64,000 nucleotides of DNA from Portibacter marinus. GTDB lineage: Bacteria; Bacteroidota; Bacteroidia; Chitinophagales; Saprospiraceae. The translations under genes and the position numbers were made by a program. The notes beneath the pieces were generated by a model that did no database searches, was not told the DNA's origin, and worked only from the letters and a program-made list of their open reading frames with translations. The stretch lies in NCBI RefSeq assembly GCF_021533195.1, contig NZ_JAJNKB010000004.1, positions 248,001 through 312,000 on the forward strand, in the 5' to 3' direction. Within the stretch, counting starts at the first letter, position 1. Each line of letters starts with the position of its first letter. Shown here one piece after another: positions 35,350 to 45,308 of this stretch.

Positions 35350-36717
35350 ATGGCTAAAATTAAAACCCTCTTCGTTTGCAGTAATTGTGGAGTAAATTCA
35401 CCAAAATGGATCGGTAAGTGCCCATCATGTGAAGAATGGAATACTTATCAGGAAGAAATCATCGAAAAAAGTTCCGCTCGTACTCCATTCAACACCTTAA
35501 AAAGTGAAAAAAATAAATCAATACCTATCCCACTGGTTGATGTTCAAAAAGGAAATTTACTCAGAATGCCTTCCGGTGATGGTGAACTTGATCGTGTGCT
35601 TGGAGGAGGCATCGTGAAAGGTGCATTGGTTCTTCTAGGTGGTCAACCTGGAATCGGAAAATCTACCTTATTACTCCAGTTGGCCACCCAATCTAGTTAT
35701 AAGGTACTCTACGTTTCCGGAGAAGAAAGTGAGGAGCAAATAAAAATGCGCGCAGATCGAATCGGTATAACCAATAAAGATTGCATCATTTATACGGAAA
35801 CTTCAGTCCCAGTACTGCTTAAGGAAGCTGAAAATCAAGAACCGCAACTGATCATTATTGATTCCATTCAGACCCTCCGACTTCCTGACCTGGATTCCTC
35901 TCCTGGTAGCATTACCCAAGTCAGAGCATGTACTAATGAAATCATGAAGTTTGCAAAAACGATGCAAATACCCGTCTTCATTATAGGGCATATCAATAAA
36001 GAGGGCGCCATTGCCGGTCCCAAATTATTGGAACACATGGTTGACACTGTCTTACTTTTTGAAGGAGATCAAAATTACGCTTATCGCATTATCCGAACGC
36101 AAAAAAACAGATTCGGATCCACTGACGAATTAGCCATCTATGAAATGAAGTCAGATGGCCTTCGTGAAGTACCTAATCCTTCTGAGATTTTACTATCCCA
36201 GTCAGAAGAATTGCTTAGCGGAAGCACCGTTGCTGCCACGATGGAAGGGCGCAGGACCATGTTAATTGAGATTCAAGCCCTGGTCTCCACAGCTGTGTAT
36301 GGTACACCTCAAAGAAGCGTCACCGGGTACGATCTTAGACGATTACACATGCTTCTGGCCGTACTTGAGAAAAGGGTCGGGTTTCCCATCGGTCAATATG
36401 ATGTCTTCCTCAATATAGCGGGTGGACTAAAAGTAGTGGATCCTGCGACTGATCTTGCCATTGTTTGTTCTCTCATATCTTCTATGCAAGACATCAGTAT
36501 ATCACGTGAAATAGCCTTCGCCGGTGAAGTTGGATTATCTGGAGAAATCAGAGCGGTACGGGGAGTGGATCTCAGAATTACAGAAGCAGCTCGACTTGGC
36601 TTTTCCAAAATCTACATTCCTAAAGCAAATGCGAAAGGTATGGATCAAAACCGTTTTGACATTGAGATTGTTGGAATCAGTAAAATAGAAATCTTGTTTA
36701 ATGACTTATTCGGATAA
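35350..36717 (+). CDS. radA: DNA repair protein RadA
   Basis: The protein is 455 aa. It has a C4 zinc finger at the N-terminus (CSNCGVNSPKWIGKCPSC), Walker A GGQPGIGKSTLLLQ (about 97-110), the RecA-like core with Walker B LIIIDSIQTL, the RadA-specific KNRFGS motif (about 255), and a Lon-protease-like C-terminal domain (GGLKVVDPATDLAIVCSL). It is a branch-migration ATPase in recombinational repair and transformation. The downstream DCC gene overlaps its end by 17 bp. Confidence 0.97.
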   Translation: MAKIKTLFVCSNCGVNSPKWIGKCPSCEEWNTYQEEIIEKSSARTPFNTLKSEKNKSIPIPLVDVQKGNLLRMPSGDGELDRVLGGGIVKGALVLLGGQPGIGKSTLLLQLATQSSYKVLYVSGEESEEQIKMRADRIGITNKDCIIYTETSVPVLLKEAENQEPQLIIIDSIQTLRLPDLDSSPGSITQVRACTNEIMKFAKTMQIPVFIIGHINKEGAIAGPKLLEHMVDTVLLFEGDQNYAYRIIRTQKNRFGSTDELAIYEMKSDGLREVPNPSEILLSQSEELLSGSTVAATMEGRRTMLIEIQALVSTAVYGTPQRSVTGYDLRRLHMLLAVLEKRVGFPIGQYDVFLNIAGGLKVVDPATDLAIVCSLISSMQDISISREIAFAGEVGLSGEIRAVRGVDLRITEAARLGFSKIYIPKANAKGMDQNRFDIEIVGISKIEILFNDLFG

Positions 36718-37114
36718 TCATATCGTTTTTTTTGACAGTGAGTGTGTCCTATGTGGAAATCTTCTGAAACTACTTTTGAAAATTGACCGAAAAGAAAGAC
36801 TTAAATTTGCGAGTTTACAATCTGAGTTTTCTAAGTCAATGTTGCCTTCCGAATTTGTTGAAACTGCTGATTTTAAATCGGTAGCTTTTTTGAAGGACGG
36901 AAAGCTTTACTACTTCTCAACTGCTGTGATTAAGATTTTTTCGTTGCTGGGGTTCCCGTGGTCTTTAATTAAAATCGGTTATCTCATACCTCGCCCCTTA
37001 AGAGATCGGCTATACATGAAAGTTTCCAATAATCGGTATTCCTGGTTCGGAAAATCAGAGCAATGCATTATCCCTGACGAAAGTTTCAGGTCCAGATTTG
37101 TCCACGAAGTCTAA
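36701..37114 (+). CDS. DCC family (DUF393) thiol-disulfide oxidoreductase-like protein
   Basis: The protein is 137 aa. The family motif FFDSECVLCGNLLKLLLK at the N-terminus includes the DxxCxxC pattern of DUF393, followed by the usual RLKFASLQSEF and RDRLYMKVSNNRYSWFGK segments. The CxxC suggests thiol chemistry in a thioredoxin-like fold, but no substrate is known. Coupled to radA by a 17-bp overlap. Confidence 0.88.
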   Translation: MTYSDNHIVFFDSECVLCGNLLKLLLKIDRKERLKFASLQSEFSKSMLPSEFVETADFKSVAFLKDGKLYYFSTAVIKIFSLLGFPWSLIKIGYLIPRPLRDRLYMKVSNNRYSWFGKSEQCIIPDESFRSRFVHEV

Positions 37115-37274
37115 ATTCAGTGGATTAAATCCCTTCATATACATAAATCATCTTTCATTTTGCGAATTATACTTCGTTATGAACGAATAATGTCTCAGGC
37201 CTGCACTTCAGTAGTACTCCGTGTTTTCAGCATCTTCTCGGCCTATATTGGAAGTCAATCACAATATAGAAATC

Positions 37275-39482
37275 ATGAAGTATCTAAAAGAAAAGCTAAT
37301 CATCACCACACTAGCACTTGTCACATTCGGAATCAATGCGCAGGTAGAAACGACTAATGAAGCTCCGTATTTTGTAGTCCATAATAACAAACCAGGCAGC
37401 ATGCCGCTCAAGGGCAATCATGCTGAAATATACATTTCGGGAAATATTGCCGATGTAACATTGACACAGACCTATCAAAACAATAGCGATTCAATCATCG
37501 AAGCCGTGTATGTCTTTCCAGGGTCAACCCAGTCTGCTGTTTATGGCATGGAAATGCAAATTGGCTCCAGAGTCATCAAAGCAGAACTCAAAGAGAAAGC
37601 TGAAGCCCGAAAAACCTATGAAAATGCTAAAAAGGAGGGAAAAAGGACCAGTTTACTGGAACAACATCGGCCCAATGTATTCCAGATGAACGTTGCTAAC
37701 ATCCTTCCGGGTGAGCAAATTAAGGTCCGGTTACAATACACCGAAAAACTGATTCCAGAATACAGGGATTATCAATTTGTATTGCCGACAGTAGTGGGGC
37801 CTAGATTTCACCAACCCACTCCGGACCATGAAGCCTCATTTGTACATATGCCTTATACCCAATCAGATATCAAGCCGAACTACACCTATGAAATCGATAT
37901 ATATCTCATGGCCGGGCAGCCTATAAAAAAGGTTTCTTCATCCAGCCACCAACTAAAAATTAAAAAGTTTTCCAATGAAACCGTTCATATAAAACTCTCT
38001 GAAACAGAAATATATAGTGGGAACAAGGATTTCGTCCTCAAATATAGATTGGCCGATCATTCCATCAGCTCAGGTTTCCTGATGTATGAACATGAGGACG
38101 AAAACTTTTTCATGGCCAATATACAACCTCCCAATTTCATTTCAGACGCAGAATTACCTGCAAGAGAATACATCTTTATTGTTGACATTTCTGGATCCAT
38201 GTTTGGTTTTCCTCTGGAAATTTCGAAGAAATTAATGAGGGATTTACTTCATTCACTTAAGCCTTCAGACCGATTCAATGTGCTATTGTTTGCCGGCACA
38301 TCTTACATGTTTTCAGATACTAGCATGTATGCTACATCAACTAATATTGATACTATTATTTCCAATCTAGAACAGAAGCAAGGTGGTGGAAGCACCATGT
38401 TATTACCGGCATTACAGAAGGCACTCCATTTTCCAAGATCCGAAGAAGGATTATCCCGGTCGCTTATCCTGATTACAGATGGTTACATCAGCGTCGAAAA
38501 AGAAGCATTCGAGTTAATTAAAAACAATCTTAACCGAGCCAATGTCTTCACTTTTGGAATTGGATCTTCGACAAATAGATATCTGATAGAAGGACTAGCT
38601 AACGTTGGTCAGGGCCTACCATTTATTATTGAAAAAGAAGAAATGGCATGCGATATAGCAGAGAAATTCAAAACGTATATCAGCAAACCCAGCCTGACCA
38701 ATATCTCTCTGAGAACGGAAGAATTTGAAATCTATGACGTCACTCCTGAATCCATACCAGATCTCCTGGGAGAACGACCGATCAACATAGTAGGCAAATG
38801 GAAAGGGGCACCGAGAGGCAAACTACACATAGATGGATATTACGCGGGGACAAAATATACACAGACCATCCAGATCAATCATTACGACCCAGATCCCAAA
38901 AATAAAGCACTAAGAATGCTATGGGCTCGGGAGAAACTAAAGTTTATGGATGATTACAGAAAGATCATGTATGACGATAGTCATCAATCAGATATGATTG
39001 CATTGAGCTTAAAATATCATTTACTTTCTCACTATACCTCATTTGTGGCAGTGGATTATGAAGTAGTTAATAATGGTATTGTCAAAACAGTGAAGCAAGC
39101 TCTGCCATTACCTGAAGGGGTAAGTGAAATGGCGATTGGCGCTGAAATGGAGGTCAAGAAATCTACTTCTGCGAGGACCATACCATACTTAAAAATAGGT
39201 CCAATCTCAGGTCCCATTTCGAAAAATACCGAGTCGCAATTAAAGTTAAGCTTCCTTAAGCAGTTGAGAAAGCTGAAAAAATTGCTGAGAAATTTCAATA
39301 CAGGCACTATAGTAATCACGCTCATTTTCGATGAATCTGCTATGCTCGATACTGTGGAAATTGAGGGCATAATTGACCACCAGCTGATAGAGTCATTGAA
39401 GAACCTGATCATGAATATGGATTTCTCGCCATTGACCATTATGGCAAATTCTGATATTAACGTACAACTGGAAAAAATTTAA
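37275..39482 (+). CDS. Secreted VIT and vWA domain protein
   Basis: The protein is 735 aa from the ATG at 37275; the frame to 37221 adds 18 residues in front of the signal peptide and is not needed. After the signal peptide (ends INAQ) comes a VIT domain (PLKGNHAEIYISGNIADVTL, KAEARKTYENAKKEGKRTSL, VANILPGEQIKVRLQY), then a vWA domain with the MIDAS DISGSMFG and GGGSTMLLPAL, and an end region with a beta-sheet-type tail. VIT/vWA proteins bind ligands through Mg2+. Its partner is probably the next gene, 3 bp downstream. Confidence 0.9.
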   Translation: MKYLKEKLIITTLALVTFGINAQVETTNEAPYFVVHNNKPGSMPLKGNHAEIYISGNIADVTLTQTYQNNSDSIIEAVYVFPGSTQSAVYGMEMQIGSRVIKAELKEKAEARKTYENAKKEGKRTSLLEQHRPNVFQMNVANILPGEQIKVRLQYTEKLIPEYRDYQFVLPTVVGPRFHQPTPDHEASFVHMPYTQSDIKPNYTYEIDIYLMAGQPIKKVSSSSHQLKIKKFSNETVHIKLSETEIYSGNKDFVLKYRLADHSISSGFLMYEHEDENFFMANIQPPNFISDAELPAREYIFIVDISGSMFGFPLEISKKLMRDLLHSLKPSDRFNVLLFAGTSYMFSDTSMYATSTNIDTIISNLEQKQGGGSTMLLPALQKALHFPRSEEGLSRSLILITDGYISVEKEAFELIKNNLNRANVFTFGIGSSTNRYLIEGLANVGQGLPFIIEKEEMACDIAEKFKTYISKPSLTNISLRTEEFEIYDVTPESIPDLLGERPINIVGKWKGAPRGKLHIDGYYAGTKYTQTIQINHYDPDPKNKALRMLWAREKLKFMDDYRKIMYDDSHQSDMIALSLKYHLLSHYTSFVAVDYEVVNNGIVKTVKQALPLPEGVSEMAIGAEMEVKKSTSARTIPYLKIGPISGPISKNTESQLKLSFLKQLRKLKKLLRNFNTGTIVITLIFDESAMLDTVEIEGIIDHQLIESLKNLIMNMDFSPLTIMANSDINVQLEKI

Positions 39483-39485
39483 GAA

Positions 39486-40493
39486 ATGAATTGCACACAC
39501 ATTCAATTTGCCAAACACCTGGAAATGGATAGGAAAGATATCCTGATGCTCCTTTTTAGCATTACCTTTCTGACTTTTGTGATTTTCAAATTTGTTCATG
39601 CTTTACATGTGGATGAAAATAAAATTACAGAGGGGGTGGTGGAAAGGCAAAGCATCACTTTTATCTTAGGCAATGATGAGAACAGTGAAAATCAATTCTA
39701 TTCCAATGCTCGAAATTACTTCCTCTTAAATCCAGAGAAAAGAACAGATGTTGTGATTACGAATAGACGCTCGCTAAATGAAGTCATTAGTGTCATCAAT
39801 GAAAATTATTTGCAAACCCATAAACCATTTGGTCAGATTCACTTGGTGGTGCATGGCAATCCGTGGGCTGGATTAAGCCTTCCTTTGAATCAAGGAGACG
39901 CAAGATTGACGAATGAGGTTCTTAAGCAGTCTTTGAAAAATGGTCAAGTAGCGAAGGTTACTGAACAGGCAGTAGATTCTTTAACCAGAATGGAAATCTT
40001 TTCATGTGGACTAGGCCATAACAAATCACTCAATGCCACCTTCAAGACCATTTTTAATCAGTGTGCAATTCGATCCACAGAGGGATATGTAAACTTCCAG
40101 CAGATAGGAACCCAATTTCACATGAATGAATTGCAAGTATATTATGCTTTCTACCCCACAGCCTACAAGCCGGCTGATCTGCACATTGCAAGACAATTGG
40201 AGGAAAAGTATCCAAATGTGTCCGTGAATTGGATTGAGGCCATGAATCAATCTTACCAGTACAATATACCCGTAGAATGGGAGATGGTCTATCCTGAATA
40301 TGATGTTCCTGCGTTGAACAATAAGATGGATGAAATGGAATGGCTGATGAATCAGGATGAGTTATTAGACCTCATCGATAAAATCGGAATACCTTTTGAC
40401 TATTTTAGATGGATTATAAAACCTAAGCAAGATGCTGTAAAGGTGTTTGGAAAGGTGACCGTTTTTTGTGTAATGGAAGAAATAAAGGTTTGA
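39486..40493 (+). CDS. Unrecognised membrane-anchored protein with possible His/Cys dyad
   Basis: The protein is 335 aa. One hydrophobic helix lies near the N-terminus (LMLLFSITFLTFVIFKFVHA), with the rest probably periplasmic. Two hydrophobic strands end in IHLVVHGNPWAG (H123, G124) and MEIFSCGLGHN (C174, G175); a His-Gly then Cys-Gly at about 50 residues apart is the layout of clan CD cysteine peptidases such as caspases and CHAT. A conventional enzyme family is not recognised, and a chance match is possible. It starts 3 bp after the VIT/vWA gene, so the two are probably cotranscribed. A start at the second Met (residue 14) is also possible. Confidence 0.8.
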   Translation: MNCTHIQFAKHLEMDRKDILMLLFSITFLTFVIFKFVHALHVDENKITEGVVERQSITFILGNDENSENQFYSNARNYFLLNPEKRTDVVITNRRSLNEVISVINENYLQTHKPFGQIHLVVHGNPWAGLSLPLNQGDARLTNEVLKQSLKNGQVAKVTEQAVDSLTRMEIFSCGLGHNKSLNATFKTIFNQCAIRSTEGYVNFQQIGTQFHMNELQVYYAFYPTAYKPADLHIARQLEEKYPNVSVNWIEAMNQSYQYNIPVEWEMVYPEYDVPALNNKMDEMEWLMNQDELLDLIDKIGIPFDYFRWIIKPKQDAVKVFGKVTVFCVMEEIKV

Positions 40494-40582
40494 GTGGTTT
40501 TAGGTCAATGGCATCTTGGTACATGAATAGCATATGAAAATACGATGATATGAAGTTATTATATGATCAGATAGTGAATTAG

Positions 40583-43480
40583 ATGTCTGAAGCAAAATCA
40601 TTTGAACTGAAAAGATTTTATTGTCATATTATATTATCGACGCTGATTTTATGGGTCTGTGGGCTTCATGCACAAAACTATAATTTCAAGACTTACGACA
40701 TGGAAAGTCAGCTGTATCTTACTTCTTTCCAGTCTATGCTTCCAAGTAGCAAAGGTTATCTATACATAGCGGGAGGCGAGCGCGTATATTTATTTGACGG
40801 TAAGAATGCTGATCCGCTCATTCAAGACTTTACACTGCCTTTTACTACATTAAATAATCTTTCAGAGTGGAATAACAGCCTATATTTGATCAGCAATGAA
40901 AAGCTATTGGAATATGGGGAAACGCAAGCTATGATAGACGATCAAATTAACACGTTCCAATTCACAGATCAAGAAATTTATTACGGCACCGATCAAGGCA
41001 TCAAGGTTTACCGAAAAAACTCCAATCTAATAGATCGTCCTGATGCCTTGTCCGTACTACAAGGGCTAAAGATTAACGATTTGATGGCATTCAGCGAAAG
41101 TTTATTGATAGCCACAGATCAAGGTTTGTTTCAGTATGACCTCCGTAGAGATCGTCTACACAATATCGGTTCCACCAAATCTGCTATCATTCTGGAAATA
41201 GCTGCCCATAAAGAGCATGGCATATGGTGTTTTGATGATGGCGGAACCATTTATCACATTGACCTGAAAACAAAAGAAGCGAAAAGCTATCTAAATAAGG
41301 ATTACGAATTCACCTCTGTTAGTTTAGACTCTACCGGAAATGTATGGTTTGGAAGTTCTAATCGAGGCATACTGCAATTTAATCATGAAAAAAAGACTTG
41401 GAAAACGATCAATAGCCGTTCAGGTCTACCGGATGATCGAGTCTTAAAAATCATTACGGATTCATGGGGTGCAGTCTGGATTGCTACGGCAGACATGACT
41501 CTTTCAAAGTTCATAGACAGAGACTACGATTTGATCAATGTCTATGATGGTTTGCCCAGCGATGATGTAACGGCGATTTATGCTGCTGATGATCTTCTAT
41601 TAGCTACGGGTACGAGTGGAGTTTATGCTTACGGCGATCAAAAATTTACCAACATTCAAAAACTACAGGTCCGATGTGAAGCCATATATGCCGATTCCAG
41701 TGAAATCTGGATCGCCACGAACGGCAATGGATTAATACATTATAAAGACAATGAGTCTACGGTCTTTAGTATAAATGCTGGTTTGCCCAGCAACTGGATT
41801 CAAAATATCAGTAAAGATCAGGATGGCTCCATTTGGCTGGCAACACCCTCTAATGGATTGGCACGGTTGAATAAAAGAGACAGTTTGGGCTACACAGTTA
41901 CTGTGTACGATGCTAAAAATGAAGTGCAGGATCCTTATATTTCAGCAATGCTTAGCATTGGTGCCGGCCAATTATTGTACGGTACAATTACAGGCAAGCT
42001 GGGAATAATCGAAAATGGTAAACACCGTTATTTAAATGAGTTGCAGGATATAAATTCTGAAATCACAGACCTTGCACAAGATCCCGAAGGAAATATCATC
42101 GTGTCGACCTTTGCCAATGGTCTGATCAGAATCAGCGCAGCTTTTACTACCATTCAGAAGCTTGAAGATTTTCCAATGAGTATTAAAGCCATAACTTTCA
42201 GAAACGGGCAATTGTATGCAGCGAACGATCGGGGAGTTTATACCACTGAAGCTTCATTTACTGTTGTAGATGGTTTCCCTTCAAACCATATCGTTAAGTC
42301 GGGAATGACGGTATATGAAAATCGAATTTATGTGGCTTCCAATGATGGATTAATCAGCATTGGCACCCTTAAGAAGGACCAAATCAAATACGTGCCTAAA
42401 GTGTTTTTTCAAGATGTTCAGGTCAATTTTACTTCGGTAGTAACCGACGAGGGCTCAATAAATCCAACTTTAAAGATAAATTATAATGAGAGTCCTGTCA
42501 GTTTTGACTTTGAAGGGGTGAACATTCATTCCGGCAAAGACATCACTTACAGTTATTATTTGGAAGGAAGAGATAAATCCTGGTCGCCCTGGACAAGAAA
42601 TGACAATCCCAGTTTTGTCGACCTGAAAGCAGGAAATTACAGTTTTAAGGTCAAAGCAAGGTCAGAAATAAATGCGGAAAGTGATCCAATCAGCATAGAT
42701 TTTAAGATCGAAGGACCCTTCTGGAACAAGTGGTGGTTCATTCCTGTAATAGTTATACTATTATTCTTGATAGTTTGGCTATTATTCAAATATCGAATCA
42801 GGCAAATCAATCAAAAGAATCGGAAAGAAAAAGAACAGCTAAAATTGCGAAACAGACTGCTGGAATTAGAGCAGAAAGCCAACCAGTTGCAGATGAATCC
42901 CCATTTCATTTTCAATGCTTTAAATAGCATACAAGCAACCGTCGCGAAAGAAAACTACGAAGATGCTCGCAAGGAAATTACAGATTTTGCATCGCTAATG
43001 AGATCTATACTGTCTAACTCTAAAGCCAAAACTATCAGTCTGGAAGATGAACTTAAACTGTTGACCAAATACATCTACGTAGAAAAAAAGTGCAGAGATA
43101 TGGATTTCAAGGTTCAGATTGATATCTCAGAAAAAATCGATTCAGAAGAGGTCATGGTGCCACCTATGATGATACAGCCATTCGTGGAAAATGCCATCGT
43201 GCACGGTTTGAGGGATATCACCTCAGGTCAACTCAAACTCTCCTTCCTTCTCCTGAACGATGAGGTCATGGAAGTGCAAGTCGTAGATAATGGAATTGGA
43301 TATGATAAAGCAAGGCAGCTCACTGAATCCAAACATCAGTCGGTAGCCATTGAAGTCACCAAAGAAAGATTGGAGGCCTTACTTGGAAAAGAGTATCAAC
43401 CAGTATTGCACATCGAGCAAATCAATGACGATGGAGGAACCCGAGTCCGCTTAAAGATACCGGTTGATTATCATTACTAA
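40583..43480 (+). CDS. LytS-type sensor kinase with propeller sensor domain
   Basis: The protein is 965 aa. N-terminal export signal (to about 31), Reg_prop propeller blades (GNVWFGSSNRGILQF, GAVWIATADMTLSKF, GSIWLATPSNGLARL), Y_Y_Y domain (YSYYLEGRDKSWSPW), a membrane helix (WWFIPVIVILLFLIVWLLFK, about 715-735), and a His_kinase (PF06580) domain with NPHFIFNALNSIQA (His about 773), then HATPase_c with MIQPFVENAIVHGL and VDNGIGYD. It phosphorylates the LytTR regulator encoded 10 bp downstream. The stimulus is unknown. Confidence 0.93.
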   Translation: MSEAKSFELKRFYCHIILSTLILWVCGLHAQNYNFKTYDMESQLYLTSFQSMLPSSKGYLYIAGGERVYLFDGKNADPLIQDFTLPFTTLNNLSEWNNSLYLISNEKLLEYGETQAMIDDQINTFQFTDQEIYYGTDQGIKVYRKNSNLIDRPDALSVLQGLKINDLMAFSESLLIATDQGLFQYDLRRDRLHNIGSTKSAIILEIAAHKEHGIWCFDDGGTIYHIDLKTKEAKSYLNKDYEFTSVSLDSTGNVWFGSSNRGILQFNHEKKTWKTINSRSGLPDDRVLKIITDSWGAVWIATADMTLSKFIDRDYDLINVYDGLPSDDVTAIYAADDLLLATGTSGVYAYGDQKFTNIQKLQVRCEAIYADSSEIWIATNGNGLIHYKDNESTVFSINAGLPSNWIQNISKDQDGSIWLATPSNGLARLNKRDSLGYTVTVYDAKNEVQDPYISAMLSIGAGQLLYGTITGKLGIIENGKHRYLNELQDINSEITDLAQDPEGNIIVSTFANGLIRISAAFTTIQKLEDFPMSIKAITFRNGQLYAANDRGVYTTEASFTVVDGFPSNHIVKSGMTVYENRIYVASNDGLISIGTLKKDQIKYVPKVFFQDVQVNFTSVVTDEGSINPTLKINYNESPVSFDFEGVNIHSGKDITYSYYLEGRDKSWSPWTRNDNPSFVDLKAGNYSFKVKARSEINAESDPISIDFKIEGPFWNKWWFIPVIVILLFLIVWLLFKYRIRQINQKNRKEKEQLKLRNRLLELEQKANQLQMNPHFIFNALNSIQATVAKENYEDARKEITDFASLMRSILSNSKAKTISLEDELKLLTKYIYVEKKCRDMDFKVQIDISEKIDSEEVMVPPMMIQPFVENAIVHGLRDITSGQLKLSFLLLNDEVMEVQVVDNGIGYDKARQLTESKHQSVAIEVTKERLEALLGKEYQPVLHIEQINDDGGTRVRLKIPVDYHY

Positions 43481-43490
43481 TTGAAAAATC

Positions 43491-44249
43491 ATGCAAACCA
43501 AAAATATGAAAGCGATCATAATAGAAGATATGCCGGCAGCGATGGAATTATTGAAGAAAGACCTTAAGGATCATTGTCCTGAAGTCAAAATCATCGGCAC
43601 TGCAGCTAGTGTGGTAGAAGGCGCAAAATTATTGAGAGAAATCCAACCAGATCTTGTTTTTCTAGACATCATGTTGGGTGATGGTACGGGATTTGATTTG
43701 CTGCAGATTCTTCCTAAAGTCAATTTCAAATTGATTTTTATCACTGCCTCAGACGAATTTGCCATAAGAGCATTTAAATATGCAGCCATTGATTACTTAC
43801 TAAAGCCTGTTGACCAAGAAGAATTAAAAAAAGCGGTGGCGAGAGCGCAGGACCAATTGAACTTTCAATCTGCTGAGAGTTTGAAGCTACTGAATGAAAC
43901 CATATCAAAACCTGAAGAACTTCCTAAGAGAATTTCACTGCATACCTTAGAAAAAATCATGGTAGTGGAGATTAAAAATATCATCCATTGCAAAGCTGAG
44001 GCGAATAATACGATTTTCTATATCAAAGACAGGCCGAAGGTGTTTGTCACGAAAACGCTAAAAAACTATGATAAGATGTTGAGTCCGCATGGATTTGTCA
44101 GAGTTCATCAATCACATTTAATCAACACAGCATACATTCACGCATATATTAAGAAAGATGGTGGTTACCTTAAAATGAAAAATGGTGATGAAGTAGCCGT
44201 TTCAGTGCGAAAGAAGGCCGAAGTAATGGAAATGTTAAGTAACTTGTAG
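43491..44249 (+). CDS. LytTR response regulator
   Basis: The protein is 252 aa, or 247 if the second ATG at 43506 is used. Receiver domain 1-about 125 with the phospho-acceptor in DLVFLDIMLGDGTGFDLL and the KP(V) segment IDYLLKPVDQEELKK; LytTR DNA-binding domain at about 150-250 (NIIHCKAEANNTIFYI, VRVHQSHLINTAYIHAYIKK). It is the cognate partner of the upstream LytS-type kinase. No target promoter is apparent. Confidence 0.94.
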   Translation: MQTKNMKAIIIEDMPAAMELLKKDLKDHCPEVKIIGTAASVVEGAKLLREIQPDLVFLDIMLGDGTGFDLLQILPKVNFKLIFITASDEFAIRAFKYAAIDYLLKPVDQEELKKAVARAQDQLNFQSAESLKLLNETISKPEELPKRISLHTLEKIMVVEIKNIIHCKAEANNTIFYIKDRPKVFVTKTLKNYDKMLSPHGFVRVHQSHLINTAYIHAYIKKDGGYLKMKNGDEVAVSVRKKAEVMEMLSNL

Positions 44250-44250
44250 G

Positions 44251-44589
44251 ATGATGAACTACGACGGGAAAAAATTCAGATCTTTCAGTAGCTCTGAGAA
44301 TGCTGAAGTTTCAGATGAAGTGATTTTTGAATACCATCAAAATGGAAATGTTTTAACTTGTCAATACCAGGGCGGGGCGATCAAAAAGGGACAACTTTTG
44401 GGAATTGTCAGTAAAAATGGGGCAATAGATATGAGATATCATCAGATTTTAAAAAATGGTTCTCTTCAAACAGGAGTTTGTCAATCAACACCGGAATTCC
44501 GTGATGATGGACGAATCAGATTACATGAAAAATGGAAGTGGACCAGTGGAGACTTTTCCGAGGGAAACTCTATCTTAGAGGAACTATGA
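44251..44589 (+). CDS. Small conserved protein, often labelled N-acetylglutamate synthase
   Basis: The protein is 112 aa and beta-rich, with repeated short strands (FEYHQNGNVLTCQYQGGAIK, GQLLGIVSKNGAIDMRYHQI) and an end HEKWKWTSGDFSEGNSILEE. Similar proteins in Bacteroidota carry the label N-acetylglutamate synthase, for which I see no sequence basis, as there is no acetyl-CoA motif. It overlaps the acetyltransferase gene by 4 bp (ATGA), so the two act or are expressed together. Confidence 0.82.
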   Translation: MMNYDGKKFRSFSSSENAEVSDEVIFEYHQNGNVLTCQYQGGAIKKGQLLGIVSKNGAIDMRYHQILKNGSLQTGVCQSTPEFRDDGRIRLHEKWKWTSGDFSEGNSILEEL

Positions 44590-45143
44590 ATACAGATATT
44601 GATATCATCCTGGAAAATGAGAGGGTTAAATTGGAACCCCTGGATCTCAGTAAATTAGATGTGCTCAACCCCATTTCGACCAGCCATCCAGATTTATTGA
44701 AGTATTCTCCTTCCGCATTTGGTACAGAAGAAAAGTTGAAAGAGTACGTTAAGAAGGCATTGCGTGACCGGTGGAAAAGTGAACGATACCCTTTCGTTAT
44801 CTATGACAAGCAATCTCAACGATATGTAGGGAGTACCAGCTTTGGGAACATATCACCTTCGAATAAAAGAATTGAAATCGGTTGGACCTGGTTAGATCCG
44901 GAAGTTCAAGGGACTGGTATCAATCAGGCTTGCAAGAAACTATTACTGGATTATGCATTTGATGAATTAGAGTGTGAGCGGGTAGAATTTAAGACAGATG
45001 CGTTAAATGCTCAATCGCGAAAAGCCCTGGAAAAAATTGGAGCAAAGTTTGAAGGATTGCTTAGAAGCCATACTGTGCTTGCCAATGGAAGGAGAAGAGA
45101 TACGGTCTATTATAGTATCCTGAGAGAAGAATGGGTAAAGTAA
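44586..45143 (+). CDS. GNAT family acetyltransferase (RimJ/RimL-like)
   Basis: The protein is 185 aa from the ATG at 44586, which overlaps the previous stop by 4 bp; the longer open frame upstream is the preceding gene in another phase. The GNAT fold is shown by NERVKLEPLDLSKLDVL, YVGSTSFGNISPSNKRIEIG, WTWLDPEVQGTGINQACKKL and ERVEFKTDALNAQSRKALEK. The acetyl-CoA pocket motif (Q..GT/G.N) is present in the alpha-3 region. Likely substrates are an amino acid or protein N-terminus, unknown here. Confidence 0.9.
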   Translation: MNTDIDIILENERVKLEPLDLSKLDVLNPISTSHPDLLKYSPSAFGTEEKLKEYVKKALRDRWKSERYPFVIYDKQSQRYVGSTSFGNISPSNKRIEIGWTWLDPEVQGTGINQACKKLLLDYAFDELECERVEFKTDALNAQSRKALEKIGAKFEGLLRSHTVLANGRRRDTVYYSILREEWVK

Positions 45144-45308
45144 ATGGATTACTATTTAAGGTCTTAGAATGGGAAACAAATAGAAACCACAGCGTTTTGC
45201 CATTCATTTTTTCGAGGCGCTTGAGTGATATATAACAACTTTAGTGATTACTTAGCCGAGGTAGCATTCGATGGTAAATTGTCAAACTTTTTTTTTAAGT
45301 TTGATTCT

